Source of the DNA: Lithodes maja
Lineage: Eukaryota > Arthropoda > Malacostraca > Decapoda > Lithodidae
DNA: 64,000 bases
Assembly: GCA_037953745.1 (NCBI GenBank)
Contig: JBAKBP010012339.1
Span: forward strand, 1 to 64,000
Direction of reading: 5' to 3'
The notes beneath the pieces are model-generated. The model was not told the origin of the DNA. It was given only the letters and a program-made list of their open reading frames with translations, and did no database searches. Of the stretch, positions 19,056 to 30,230 are shown piece by piece; positions within the stretch are counted from its first letter, which is position 1; each line of letters opens with the position of its first letter. A program made the position numbers and the translations under genes.

Positions 19056-22000
19056 ATGTCGTGCCCTAGTATTGACGAGGAGCGAGAGATGCCAGTTGAA
19101 GAGGTGCCGTTAGTAATCAGTGAGGAGGATGCTAGAGTTTTTGTGAGTAAGCGGTACCACGTGACGGAGGAGAGGTTGACTGGGGTGAATATTTATGGCT
19201 TGCACCTGATAGCCAAGGTTTTGGGTCTATCCAATGTAGGAGGGATGTCCAAGGGGGAGCTGATTTCCTGGGTGTTGCGTGGGCGACATGGGGTTTCGGA
19301 GGAGAGGGCGTTTGGGGGGGTTCCTCCCCAGATCCCCTCTCACTCGACTCCCACAGTGCCGTCCACTCAAGTACCGGAGGTTAGCACCCTCCCACAGAGG
19401 GATGAGAATTGGAAGATTGGAGTGCCCTCGGGCGGTGCGTATGGTGGTTCCCCAGTTCTTGCCCCCCCTCCTTCAGTAGTGGCAGCTCCCTCTTCCTGCC
19501 TGTCTCCAGATATGATATTTAGACTTGAGCTTGCTAAAATTGAGGCTGAGTCTAGGAGGCAGGAGAATGAGTCTAGGAAGCATGAGAAGGAGATTGAGGC
19601 TGAGATTAGGAGACACGAGGCTGAGCTTAGATACGACTCAGAGAAATATTGTGCTCAAATAGATTTAGATAAGACTCGTGCAGAGTCGACAGGGACTCGG
19701 ATGGGCCGTGAGGGCCAAGTAAGAGAACAGTCCTTGTCTCACTTAGTCAAATTGGTGCCGGCATTTAGTGAAACTGAAGTCACAGAATTTTTTAATCGTT
19801 TTGAGAAGAAGTGTAGGGAGCATAATTGGCCTGAAGAGAAGTGGGCAGCTCTGGTCTCCTCAAGACTTACGGGTAAGGGTCTGAAGGCTTATGATGCACT
19901 GCCTTTAGAGTCTTGCATTGACTACCCAGAATTGAAGAGAGCTGTCCTACGGGCATACGAGTTGCAACCAGAAACATATCGATTGAAGTTTCGGGGTGTT
20001 ACAAAGACTAGGGAGGCGACCTTTCTTGAACATGCCCGGGACTTAAAAGATGCACTTACAAACTGGACACGTTCTGAGAAAGCTGAGACGGCCGAACAGT
20101 TGACTGAGCTGTTTCTGCTCGAGCAGTTTTATAAGTGTACTGGTGCAGATATGACTTTAACTATTAAAGAAAAGAACCCTAAAACTCTACAGGAGGCAGC
20201 TGAGATGGCTGACCTCCGGCTATCACTAATTCGTGGGTGCGGGTCTGCCCAGCGTAGTGAGGCAGGTAACAAGGGGCGTGACGCCCCACCCCCCCGAGTT
20301 AGTGATATACATTATGCAAACAAGTACAAGAGCTATGATACCAAGACTGACCACAAGACTAGCACCGTCCCATTTAAGAAGGGGCCGGGCCCTTCCCAGT
20401 ACCAAGGGAAGCCCAGAGGGGAGTTGGAGTGTTATCATTGTCATGAAAAGGGGCACTTTGCAAGAGTCTGTCCTAGCAAACCACCTACAGCAGCTGTGTC
20501 TTTGGCCTGCAACATTGGTGTGTCTCCGAAGTTTTCTGAGTTTGCCCGGGGCAGTTCGTCAGAGGCTGAGGCACAGCCAATGCAGAAGCACCTGGGAGGC
20601 TCGAACCCTGCTCAGGATGTTTTTTGCGACCATAGAGGACGGGGTTGCGTGATGTGGGCGGGGCGCAAGCATGGAGTAGAGGTCTTGCGTGATACGGGTG
20701 CTTCCCAGACTCTGATGAATAACTTGACTGGCTACCCTATAAATGCGGCTCGGGTGGTAGTGGTGCAGGGTATTAATGCAACTCGGTCATACCCGCTGGT
20801 GCGGTTGGAGTTGGAGGTGGATGGTGTGGCACGTGAATTGGATGTCGGGATTGTGGAGAAACTGCCAGTGGAGGGCGTCGACCTTCTTCTCGGCAACGAC
20901 TTTGCAATGCCCGCTTCTGAGGTTCTACCCTTAGTCGTTGCCGAGAGGACGGCCGACGTGAGTGGGGGAGAACAAGAGTGTGTCGAGCGGTGCCAGGCAC
21001 AACCCATGGCGTGTGCTGTCACCCGAGCTCGGGCAGCTAAAGTGTCACAGCCTAGTCCTCCGTCTTCAGACCAGCAGAGGAACGATCAACAGGAGGAGGC
21101 TAAAGCTGGAGTTGGTTTTAAGAGTTTTGACTCGGCGGCTCTCCTGGGTGATTCAGTATTGGCACCTATGTTAGAGTCTGGAGAGGCCCCAGGACCTGTC
21201 ACAGCTAGTGAGGAGGTAGGGCCGGAAGAGACTCAGGGGCAGCAACGTTACACACGGAGAGAAGAAAGGGTTGCTCAGTTTGATATTGGGGGAGGACTTG
21301 GGTTGCTTCGGAAGCATCTAGACAGGTTGGTTCCCTCAGATATTTGTAAACTGCAGTTGGAGGATCCGGAAGTTCAGAAGTGTGGTAATGGTGCTGTCGA
21401 GATTAAACACGAGGACGGGGAAGCATGTCATGTGAACCTGTTGGAGGAGTTTGTGAGGCAACCACCTGAGCAGCCTACTGTCCCTGCGTTGGTCTGCCGC
21501 GGCCAAGGTGGAGAAGGAGAGGGGGGTAGTAGGGCACAGGTGGAGGAGAGAAGGGATTGTCATGTCTCGGCGGAACAGTGGGCGGGGGACACGAGTCTGG
21601 TGGCTGTGGAAGCGCTAGAGCACCTGCCTGAGCAGCAGTGTGCAGCACTCCAGCACCAGCTCGGTTCATACCCCACTGGTCGTGCCGAGCCCCTGAGTCT
21701 CACAACTCGGGCGGTGCAAGATGTTCCACGGGCAGGTCACGTGAATGTTGAAAGACCGTTAGCCTCGTTGTTTCGGTGGTTCAAGGTGGGCGACAAGGCT
21801 TTGGCATGGTTGCCAGGTCAGGGTCGACCCATGGCTGCCAAGGGTGGTGGTAAAAAGGAGGACATTGAGCAGAGTGGTAAGGTCGGCTGTGGTATCGCAG
21901 TGCCCGGTCGTCGCATAGCCTCCCAATGCTGCTCTAGTCTAATGCAACAGCCCTACCATAGACCGACTGTATCTGGCCATGTCGCTGAAAGTGGTGATGC

Positions 22001-22823
22001 TGCGCAGGCAGATGTCGTCACAAGGAATGCGGGGGTGCGCATGTACGGTATCGGCGGGGAAGCCTTAGCAATAATGAACTATGGGAGTGACTGCACAGGT
22101 GGTACTGATTGTCCCTCTCATGACCTGGCTGTTCTAGGGACGAAGGTGGAGAAGGAGGGAGACTACAAGTTAGAAGCTGCGGTCTCGGCTGGGTTGTGGG
22201 AGGGCACTGGGCATGTTGTTCATGGAGACAGTGCAAGGCAGTTGTTTACTAGGCTATGGCAGTACTTTCGCATGTTTGTTGCTTCTCCAGGCCTGATGTA
22301 CGGGGTAGAATCCGACATGCAGGCTGGAGATAGTGCAAGGCTCAGTTTAATTCCCTACCGTATAAATCCTGCTCGACAGCCTATGGTGCAAGCAGAGCTG
22401 GATTACGTGTGGACGAAGGGTCTGAGGGATAAGGAATGTCGTGAGTGGTCGTTGCTTGTAACTTTGTCCGAGCGTGCTAAAGAGGTATGTGGTTTTGTTG
22501 TGGACGGGAGTACCTACCAGTGCAATGTTATGCCTGACGGACTTAAGAATGCACTAGCAACGTTTCAGAACCTGATGAATGAAAGTGAAAAGGACGATGA
22601 TGCGCTGGGGCATTTCGAGGTCTATGTTCCAGCCTATGGTCCGGTCGTTGTAGTTTACCCAGATCATCACCCTCTCAAGATCTTGGACCAGTTTCACAAT
22701 CGGAATATGAGGCTGACCAGGTGGTCACTAAGGTTATTGGTATATAACCTGGACATACGCCATATTGCCGGTTGTGACAACGTGGTTGCAGATGGTCGTT
22801 CAAGGGTATATGATCCTGGGTAA
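19056..22823 (+). CDS. Gag-protease polyprotein with deleted and rearranged pol tail (copy 1)
   Basis: A continuous frame from ATG 19056 (MSCPSIDEEREM). Counted from the GTG at 19044: heptad-rich charged helix at about 167-195; SCAN-like capsid region at 230-400; CCHC knuckle (CYHCHEKGHFARVC) at 463-476; protease DTGAS at 550-554 with LLLGNDF at 614-620. Compared with the outer Gypsy, the whole integrase is deleted between DGEA and CHVNL (about residue 795). Pieces of integrase N- and C-termini reappear rearranged at about 892-933. The RT is reduced to LSERAKEVCGFVVDG...NLMN (1141-1179), without either catalytic Asp motif. Only the last RNase H strands remain (1190-1259). Residues 951-1070 match nothing I recognise. 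It probably makes capsid and protease only. Confidence 0.88.
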   Translation: MSCPSIDEEREMPVEEVPLVISEEDARVFVSKRYHVTEERLTGVNIYGLHLIAKVLGLSNVGGMSKGELISWVLRGRHGVSEERAFGGVPPQIPSHSTPTVPSTQVPEVSTLPQRDENWKIGVPSGGAYGGSPVLAPPPSVVAAPSSCLSPDMIFRLELAKIEAESRRQENESRKHEKEIEAEIRRHEAELRYDSEKYCAQIDLDKTRAESTGTRMGREGQVREQSLSHLVKLVPAFSETEVTEFFNRFEKKCREHNWPEEKWAALVSSRLTGKGLKAYDALPLESCIDYPELKRAVLRAYELQPETYRLKFRGVTKTREATFLEHARDLKDALTNWTRSEKAETAEQLTELFLLEQFYKCTGADMTLTIKEKNPKTLQEAAEMADLRLSLIRGCGSAQRSEAGNKGRDAPPPRVSDIHYANKYKSYDTKTDHKTSTVPFKKGPGPSQYQGKPRGELECYHCHEKGHFARVCPSKPPTAAVSLACNIGVSPKFSEFARGSSSEAEAQPMQKHLGGSNPAQDVFCDHRGRGCVMWAGRKHGVEVLRDTGASQTLMNNLTGYPINAARVVVVQGINATRSYPLVRLELEVDGVARELDVGIVEKLPVEGVDLLLGNDFAMPASEVLPLVVAERTADVSGGEQECVERCQAQPMACAVTRARAAKVSQPSPPSSDQQRNDQQEEAKAGVGFKSFDSAALLGDSVLAPMLESGEAPGPVTASEEVGPEETQGQQRYTRREERVAQFDIGGGLGLLRKHLDRLVPSDICKLQLEDPEVQKCGNGAVEIKHEDGEACHVNLLEEFVRQPPEQPTVPALVCRGQGGEGEGGSRAQVEERRDCHVSAEQWAGDTSLVAVEALEHLPEQQCAALQHQLGSYPTGRAEPLSLTTRAVQDVPRAGHVNVERPLASLFRWFKVGDKALAWLPGQGRPMAAKGGGKKEDIEQSGKVGCGIAVPGRRIASQCCSSLMQQPYHRPTVSGHVAESGDAAQADVVTRNAGVRMYGIGGEALAIMNYGSDCTGGTDCPSHDLAVLGTKVEKEGDYKLEAAVSAGLWEGTGHVVHGDSARQLFTRLWQYFRMFVASPGLMYGVESDMQAGDSARLSLIPYRINPARQPMVQAELDYVWTKGLRDKECREWSLLVTLSERAKEVCGFVVDGSTYQCNVMPDGLKNALATFQNLMNESEKDDDALGHFEVYVPAYGPVVVVYPDHHPLKILDQFHNRNMRLTRWSLRLLVYNLDIRHIAGCDNVVADGRSRVYDPG
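19542..19628 (+). repeat. Heptad-encoding 21-bp minisatellite in Gag, copy 1
   Basis: Encodes about 29 residues of E/R/K/H-rich heptads (ESRRQEN, ESRKHEK, EIRRHEA). The same block encodes 32 residues in copy 2 and 59 in copy 3. Confidence 0.8.
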
Positions 22824-23305
22824 ATTGACACACGGGTAGCCTCCTGCTTTAGTTTGAATAGTATTTTGCGCTTGGTGCTTGTTGGCTCGCGGTTGTAGCC
22901 CAGCGTATTGGGTCGTAAAGCAGGATTGTTGAGCGTTTGGTATAGAAGAAAATAGGCTGCCCTTATAGTGCAGCCGGAAAAAACATATTAAAATATAAAA
23001 ATCATATAAAAACTCTTCTTTTTGATGAAGATAATTGTATAAGTTTGTCATAGCCTATAAAGTTTGAGTAGTCCACGAACTATCAAACGGCTGAGCTGCT
23101 GTAAGCTCGCTCTGGGAGCATGATATTGTGTCTTTTACTATTGTTGGGAGGAGTTATGAAATGTGAATTTTTTTTTATAAGATGTGTTTTAGTGATAGAC
23201 TCAGCGTTGTTTTAGTGCCATGCGGTCGCTGGGTGTGAGGGGTTTGATGGGGTTCTGTATATCAGATTTTAGCTCAGGGTTGAGCAAGTAAAATCTTGGG
23301 GGAGG
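22824..23305 (+). other. 3' UTR and polypurine tract, short Gypsy copy 1
   Basis: No coding signal. Ends in AAAATCTTGGGGGAGG (to 23305), the PPT that primes plus-strand DNA, directly abutting the 3' LTR. Confidence 0.75.
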
Positions 23306-25147
23306 TGTGACGCATGTCGAGTATGAGCATGCTGTACAGAACGCCCAGTCAGGCCCCACTCTCGCTAGGATCGTCAGGGCAGGAACTTTGGCTGTAGTCT
23401 GTGTAGAGTTTCCTAACTTAGTTTATGTGAGCCGTTGTACTATAAGTATTATAAATATGTATTTTGTTTTCATCTGAGTCAACGAGTTCTATTTTATATC
23501 ATTAGTTATAAGTATTGTGTGTGGGACTTATATGTAATGATGAGGAGAAGAGAGAGAGTTATGTAACGACGGCCCGTGAGCGCGCCACGAGGTAGGTAGG
23601 CCTCCCTCCCTCCTCCCTCCTCCCTCTCAGCGCGTGGGAAATCCTTTGTCGATCCCAGATTGAGAGAGAATATTACATAACGATTGCTAGTGGGCGGTCC
23701 TTAGTAGTTGGCGATATGCTCACTAGAGGGCCGAGTATAAAAAGGAGAGGTCCTCGCCACAATTCTTTAGAACTCATCAGGCAGAGCGACTTCTCATATC
23801 CCTTGCAACTATCCATATTCTTCCGACTGATGTGAACTTTCTCTACTCTCTGAACAGCCTATCTTCTTCTCTTCTCGTCCCTTTTTAACCAATGACCCCT
23901 TTGGTGCAGATTTAGTCAGCCAAAGTATTATCGCTTGAGTTCTCACGAGATAAGTGCCTGTTAGATAGCCTATTTTTGGAAGGGTTAACTAGAATAGGAT
24001 TGATTGATGTTTGTTGCACTCGTATATGCATTTCCCTGTGTGCGATTATTCATGTTCCTGTTTTCTGCTGGTTTAGGCAATGCTAGACTGGGATAGGGTT
24101 TCTGAGTTGTGATTTCCTATGAGTACTAGGTTGCGGTTGAACCAGTACAATTGCAACGGAGACGTGGAACGCCTAGGTGGTCTTTCTGACTGTGTACCGT
24201 GGGAGTTTAGCACTGTGTTGCGAGTGAGGGCTTTTGCCTCTGCCACCCAACACTGTGCTATCTCATTTGCTTGACTTTGAGAGGATCGCCAGGAGAGAAC
24301 CAGATACTAGTGATCTGGATCTCTCAAGAGAGCATCCCGTCAATTAACGTAATTTGGCCGCACAGTCTTAAGGACCTCGCTAGGCTACGAGCCGCTTGCT
24401 CAGCCATTGTCTCTTAACCTTATGTATCCCAGCTAGACTTTGCTCGACCAGCAGATACAGCATAGTATTGAAGCTTCTCCTTATGTATATTATTGTTTAT
24501 GCACTATTGATTTCATGTGTGGCACGCTTAGCTACTTCAGAGATTAGTGGCCCACGAGCACAATCTTAGTAGGCTATTGCCAGTGCATTGTCGGAGTACT
24601 TCTTCTTAATGTTTGCCATATCCTATTGCTTATTCTTATAATTCTTCTTATGTCAATTTAAAGCCTTTAATTACCAGTGAGTTATTCATTAAATTGCTGT
24701 TCAAAATCCGATACTTACTTCTTATGAGTATTCGAGAAGCATCTAACTTATCAGAAGATTCCTTGCTTGATGCTCGAGGACTATTGTTTAACGTAACGTA
24801 ATAGTGCCGATCCGAAGTAGAGGGTGGAGGACTTCTTAAGTTCTTAGTTCAAGGGTGGATTACTTCGGCTTCGGCCAACACTATTCTTTAGTGTTGTAGT
24901 ACTTTCTTCTTTGTTTGATTGTTGACCAGACTAGATAACTCCCGTCTTGTTATTAGTCTGTTGTGTGAAACGCTAGTACCGAGTTCTTGTATACCCCGTT
25001 ATAGCAGATAGAACTCTGGAGGGTAGTGGCGTTTTTTGTTCGGCTGGCAGTACTCTGGGGTTGGGATCGTGTGTTTCCGTTGTGGCAGCGAGCCATACTC
25101 GAGTCCTGTGTAAGAGCCCTAGTGTACCCGAGTGCCCGGTCGTAACA
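23306..25147 (+). repeat. 3' LTR, short Gypsy copy 1
   Basis: 1,842 bp, nearly identical to 17002-18843. TATA box at 23736-23744. Confidence 0.93.
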
Positions 25148-25928
25148 CTAGTCTAGTCACAAATTGGATGATGAGCTGGGCATATAACTCGTGAACATGT
25201 AGAACGTTCACCAACTATCCTCATCAAGAAGATCGCTGTTCACATTAACCCCTTAAATCTAATACATGTAAATATATGCTTGTCCTAAGAGTAATACGAG
25301 AGGTGAGTGCTGAAACTCCTTTAGGACCTCAAGGGAAGGTTATGCATTTAAATAGAGAGAAGAATGAAATGAGAGTAATGTCGTCAGAGAGAAAGAGTGC
25401 AACCGTGAGAAGTTGGGAGAGAGGGCAAGGGATGTTAGAATCTCAAAGGTTCTAGGCAACCTGATCATGGAACACACAGCGAGCCTCCAGGCAATGTGCA
25501 GTACGACAACATGGGCAGCCCAGGCAGCATAGGCAGGCGGCAATGGACTACCAACCCTGTCGCGCCTAGCTATAAGCGCAAGGCTGCCAACCAGTCCATA
25601 CGTCTGGCAACCACCCCCCCCCCGGCAGCGTGGCGCATTGCTACCCTCTCGCTCTGAAGCCTAACTCACTCTCTCTCTCTGAACTCCCATTGTCTTATCT
25701 ATCAACTTCTCTATTGATACTACATATTAAATGGAAGGTCTCGACATGGCTTAAAACAAAACCCACCACTGGTTAGCACATGACGAGACCTTTGCAGAGA
25801 TACAAAGAACATAGTTATACGTTGTCACACTCAATATAGGCAGCCAGCACGGTACAGTGGTACGGGCGGTACAGTGGAGTACCAAGGAGTACAATCAGGT
25901 TGCGTTGCCACGCACTGGGTGCGTCACA
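25148..25928 (-). repeat. 5' LTR of the outer Gypsy, second part
   Basis: Begins with the duplicated CTAG (25148-25151) and continues exactly where the LTR was broken at 17001. Ends at 25928, followed by the outer TSD CTGC. Confidence 0.92.
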
Positions 25929-25932
25929 CTGC

Positions 25933-26304
25933 ACAACATCGTCTAAGCATAGCTAGCCTAAAACTATAAATACGTCGCCGGTACAGAAGGGGTTAATAGC
26001 GTTGTTCCGGAGCGTGAGAAATGTCGTCTGCCTTTCCCTTTCTTCCCTTCTCTACCTTGACTGTTTTTCGACTTTCCCCCTCAGGTCAGGTGAAGGTATT
26101 TAGGGATAAGCCTTTACAACGGCACCTCGTAGCTACTTTCTACTTTTCCTATTTTCTGAAGAGTGTGGAGAGGGGAGGAGGGGTGTTGGAGAGAGAGGAA
26201 GCTGTAGTAGTGGCTTTGTTATGTTATGTGTCGAGATGTTTCCCCCTTGTTTTTCTTTGTTCAATCCAGCTACTATCCAGCCCACCCCCCAGTGTTGCCA
26301 ATTT
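25933..26304. other. Flank of the outer Gypsy, nothing recognised
   Basis: An open frame of 128 codons from 26021 runs into the LINE tail, with no recognisable domain. I regard it as chance. Confidence 0.5.
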
Positions 26305-26515
26305 AGAACATAAGAACATAAGAAAATGGGAGTCTGCAGAAAGCCGATTGGCCAAAGCAAGGCAGATCCCTGTCCCACACAACCCCAATTACAAAGCCCA
26401 ATTATAGGCTCAACACACTAATACCCTGAGGATCATCTTACCAAAGCGGTTAGAGATTAACGCAGGATTACGGGGTCTGCAGAGCGCTGATTGGCCCATC
26501 CCTGCTGATCCCCCT

Positions 26516-29490
26516 TCACACCCAACCCTTCTCGTTCATATGCTTATCCAATTTTATCTTAAAGCTCCCTACCGTTTTTAATCCCACTATAGCACATGGT
26601 AGTCCATTCCACCCATCTACAACTCTGTTACCAAACCAATATTTGCCTATATCTTTTCTGAAACGAAATTTATCTAATTTGAAACCATTGGTACGAGTTC
26701 TTTCGCTATCACTGAGCTTTAGTACATTTGTCATGTCCCCTTTGTTAATCCCACTAACCCACTTGAACACCTCTATCATATCCCCTCTAACTCTGCGTCA
26801 CTCTAACGAATGTAAGCCTAATTTCTTCAACCTTTCTTTATACGGAAGATTTCTAATATTATGGATAATTTTTGTCATTCTACGTTGTATTCTCTCCAAT
26901 GAATCTATGTCCATTCTGTAATAAGGACACCAAATTTGAACAGCATAATCCATATGGGGTCTCACTAATGACAAGTAAAGTTTTAAGATAACATCAGCAG
27001 TTCTGTTACTCACACTCCTAGAGATGAACCCGAGAATCCTGTTTGCCTTGTTTCGAACGCTTATACACTGTGTTTTAGGCTTCAAATCATTGCTAACAAA
27101 CACACCTAGATCTTTCTCACAATTCGAGTTTTCTAATTCCATATTAGCTAGTTTATATTTAACATTTGTATGCATCTTCCCTATATTTAATACCTTGCAT
27201 TTGTCAATGTTAAACTTCATCTGCCAATTTACTGACCATTCGTGTAAGGTATCTAGATCCCTTTGGAGGCACTCTATATCTCTACCTGAATCAATTGTTC
27301 TCCCCATTTTGGTATCGTCTGCAAATTTACTTATCCTACTAGTTATACCTAAATCAAGGTCATTTATGTATATAACAAACAACAGAGGACCTAATACAGA
27401 TCCCTGGGGGACACCACTTTTGACTGCTCCCCATTCTGACTTCGTACCATTTATGCTAACTCTCTGCTTCCTACCAATTAGCCATGACCTAATCCATCCC
27501 AACAACGCCCCACCTATTCCATGCGCCTCAACCTTTCTTATCAATCTCTCATGGGGGACTCTGTCGAAAGCTTTACTGAAATCTAAATATATTATATCAT
27601 ATGACTTGTCATTATCTACTGCTTCATATACCTCTGAGAAAAAACTAAGCAAATTAGTAAGGCAAGAACGTCCCTGAGTGAATCCATGCTGAGAAGAATT
27701 TATTAAATTAAATGTATCTAAGTGGTTTCTAATTTTACTAGCAATAATTGACTCTAGTAGCTTTCCTATGATTGATGTAAGACTAATGGGACGGTAATTG
27801 GATGCTATTGATTTGTCACCTTTTTTGAAGATCGGAACTACGTTTGCAAGCTTCCAAGCTTCTGGAACTATACCTGTCTCTAATGACTTGTTAAATAGAA
27901 ATGTTAATGGGTAACTTAACTCATCCCTACATTCTTCAGGACCAGGCGATTTATGAGGTTTCAGTCTGTCAATTTCCTTAAGCACATCATTTCTACTTAT
28001 AGTAACCGTACTTAACCTATTTTCTATACTATCGCTATATACCTTACGGACTTCTGGAAACTGTGCCAAATTTTCATTAGTGAAAACGGAAAGAAATTGA
28101 CTATTTAATGTACTGCACATTTTTAAATCATTTTCTGTCATTTCTCCTATGAAGTTTTAAGGGGACCAATTACATCTCTAACCTTGGATTTATATAGTTG
28201 GTAAAAAGCTTTAGGATTATTTTTTGAGTCATTGGCAACCTTAATTTCATAATTTCTTTTTTCTTTCCTAATATCCTTTTTTACCTGTCTTGATAGATTC
28301 TGATAGTAAGCAAGTAGGTGAATTTCGCCTTTCCTAATTTTTCTATATATTCCTCTCTTTTGTCCTAGAAGATCTAATAGTCTATTTTTCATCCATTTGG
28401 GTTGGTTCTGTGTTGATCTAAATTTTCTTTTGGGGATGTATTTATTTTGTGCATTGAATACTGACTATAAAATTATCGTATGTATCTACCAAGGTTGACG
28501 TCTCTTCCTGACTTAAGATGACAGGTGCCTGAGAAGGGGTACACTCATTTGGACACCTGGATCGACTTAATTTTTTGACCATAGGGTCCGCTAATAGGGC
28601 TCTTCTTAACCCACCATAATTGGCTTTTCTGAAGTCAGGTATTAATGTTGTATTCTCTCTGGTATTACCTTTCCATTGTATATTAAAATACACAGAATTG
28701 TGGTCACTATTTCCTAGGTGGTCCCCTATCTCTACATTATTTACCATATGTTCATTGTTACTGAAAACTAGATCGAGAATATTATTACCTCTAGTCGGCG
28801 TATCTATGAATTGAAATAAAAAACTATCTTGTACTACCTCTATAAACTCCTCAGAATCAGAGTCTCCTATTTGATGCTGCCAATCTATATTCGGAAAATT
28901 AAAATCCCCCATAATGCACACATTGCTAAACCTTGATGCCATTTTAATTTCCTCCCATAATGACGGTCCGTCATTTCTACTCATATTTGGCGGTCTATAC
29001 ATAACTCCAATAACTATGGTCTCACTACCTTCGTTAACCTCTACCCAAACACTTTCATTATCGTTATTTAGTCTAATACCTGATTTAATACAGCTTTTTA
29101 ATGTACTCCTGACAAACACTGCTATACCGCCACCCCTCTTACTTGTTCGGTCATATTTAAACAAACTATATCCTGGTATATCAAATTCTGCTAAAAAATG
29201 CCTGGTTTCTGTATTAATCCACGTTTCAGTTAGCGCTATTATGTCTATAATTTATTTGCAAACAAGGGCTCTAAGTTCGTTCATTTTGTTACATAGACTC
29301 CTACAGTTTGTGTAATATACTCTCAATTTACTTCTTTTCTTTATACCTAATTTACCTTTATTTCTAACGACATTTCCATCTTCCGTTGGACCATCACTAC
29401 TATCATTTGCAATATAGTCATCATTTTTAGCATGAGACTGAATATCCTTATCGCTTTCGCCTGACGCTAAAATTGTTCCATTTAACCTCT
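26516..29490 (-). pseudogene. LINE copy 2 ORF2 (endonuclease-RT) with several breaks
   Basis: The order and motifs are the same as in copy 1: GDFNFP, SDHN, YLDFSKAFD, GVPQGSVLGP, FADD. Disruptions relative to copy 1: a TAA where KEN is expected (about 29253); a net 2-bp loss at about 28470; a 1-bp loss at about 28145; an in-frame 24-bp deletion after SPGP (about 27945); and a TGA at about 26799 where ERRRVRG begins. Catalytic residues are otherwise present. The coding pieces are 28442-29164, 28147-28392, 26798-28141 and 26516-26779. Confidence 0.88.
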
Positions 29491-29493
29491 CAT

Positions 29494-29863
29494 TTACACT
29501 CTCAATATTTCTGTTCGAAACCCCACAACCACCCTATCTAAAGAACTAGCTAATGTGGAATCCCCTAACCGTGAAAGATGAACCCCATCCCTTGCGTACA
29601 TCCCATCTTTCCCATAGAAACTATCCCAGTTATCAATGAATGGTATTGCTTTTTCTTTGCAATATTTCTCCAAACGGCAATTGACACCAATCGCCCTGGA
29701 TGTCCATTCCTTGGGAACTCCTCTTCTGGGTAGGATACAATGTACTACAGGGATCCCTCCCTTCATCCTAACCTTATCTAACACATCCCGATACTGCTGC
29801 AGCAGTTCCTCACTTCTACCCTTACCAACATCGTTACTCCCGGCACTGAGACAGATAATTTAG
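29494..29863 (-). pseudogene. LINE copy 2 ORF1 fragment (SGNH esterase C-terminal half)
   Basis: Retains the GSND block through DGVHLSRLG to the end. The GDS block is lost to 5' truncation. The stop at the ORF1/ORF2 overlap is mutated: the TTTTGA of copy 1 reads TTTCGA here, so ORF1 runs on with RTEILRV. Confidence 0.8.
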
Positions 29864-30230
29864 CTACTTAACCACTAGATTTAGAGGTAATTTACTTCCA
29901 TCTACATCTAACGACAAACATTTTAGCGATATTCGAGAGATTTCAGAAATTTTAGAGACATAGTCCAGGGATTGTGCCATTATTCTAGCGATTTTGTACG
30001 CGTTCATTATTATTTAGCGACATTCTAGCGACTTTTGAGAAGGGATCTAGCGGTATTTTGTGTTGTCCTTTGGTAATCCTGAGCTGAGTGATCGTCTGTA
30101 GGAGGATGGCTTTGTTTACATAATGTGTTAGTTTTGTTGATGTATTGTTGAAGATACTGTTTGCCTCAAGATTAAGGAAAATTTTATATTTTGTTTATAT
30201 TTATATATTTACATAATCCATGTTTTAAAG
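29864..30230. other. AT-rich spacer with recurring TAGCGA-type words
   Basis: Lies between the truncated LINE and the RTE-like LINE. The words TAGCGAT, TAGCGACAT and TAGCGACTT recur (about 29910-30060) without a fixed period. Nothing else seen. Confidence 0.45.

Larger units (their letters stand above)
17002..25147 (+). mobile_element. Short non-autonomous Gypsy, copy 1 (nested, TSD CTAG)
   Basis: 8,146 bp, TGTGACG...GTAACA, flanked by CTAG (16998-17001 and 25148-25151). The two LTRs are each 1,842 bp; by eye I see one clear substitution (G at about 17376, A at about 23680), so this is a very young insertion. The interior has the PBS, one 1,256-codon ORF from the ATG, a 3' UTR of about 480 bp and a PPT. 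The ORF keeps Gag and protease but lacks integrase, the RT catalytic core and the RNase H active site. It must be moved in trans. Confidence 0.93.
8555..25928 (-). mobile_element. Gmr1-like Gypsy LTR retrotransposon (outer), split by a nested element
   Basis: Read on the minus strand it starts TGTGACGCA... at 25928 and ends ...CCGTAACA at 8555. The flanking TSD is CTGC (8551-8554 and 25929-25932). LTRs are 1,798 bp (8555-10352) and 1,807 bp (15972-17001 plus 25152-25928); the difference is explained by one 6-bp indel and three bases in a C-run, and otherwise they look nearly identical, so insertion is recent. The interior has a PBS, one long gag-pro-int-RT-RNase H frame and a PPT. Integrase lies upstream of RT, which is unusual for Gypsy and defines the Gmr1-like group. 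Confidence 0.93.
26305..29863 (-). mobile_element. CR1-like LINE, copy 2 (5'-truncated, broken)
   Basis: Same family as the element at 921-4699, very similar in sequence, on the minus strand. The octamer tail is at 26305-26322 and the 3' UTR follows. The 5' truncation is inside ORF1 just upstream of the STGSNDV-like block (homology ends near 29863). It carries several ORF-breaking changes. Confidence 0.9.

Noticed and set aside
19056..22823. Whether the short Gypsy ORF is a domesticated host gag gene.
   Set aside because: Each copy has LTRs, PBS and PPT, and copies 1 and 3 also have TSDs and near-identical LTRs, so it is still transposing rather than fixed as a host gene.
26021..26407. 128-codon frame upstream of LINE copy 2.
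   Set aside because: No domain, and its C-terminal third is antisense LINE 3' UTR.
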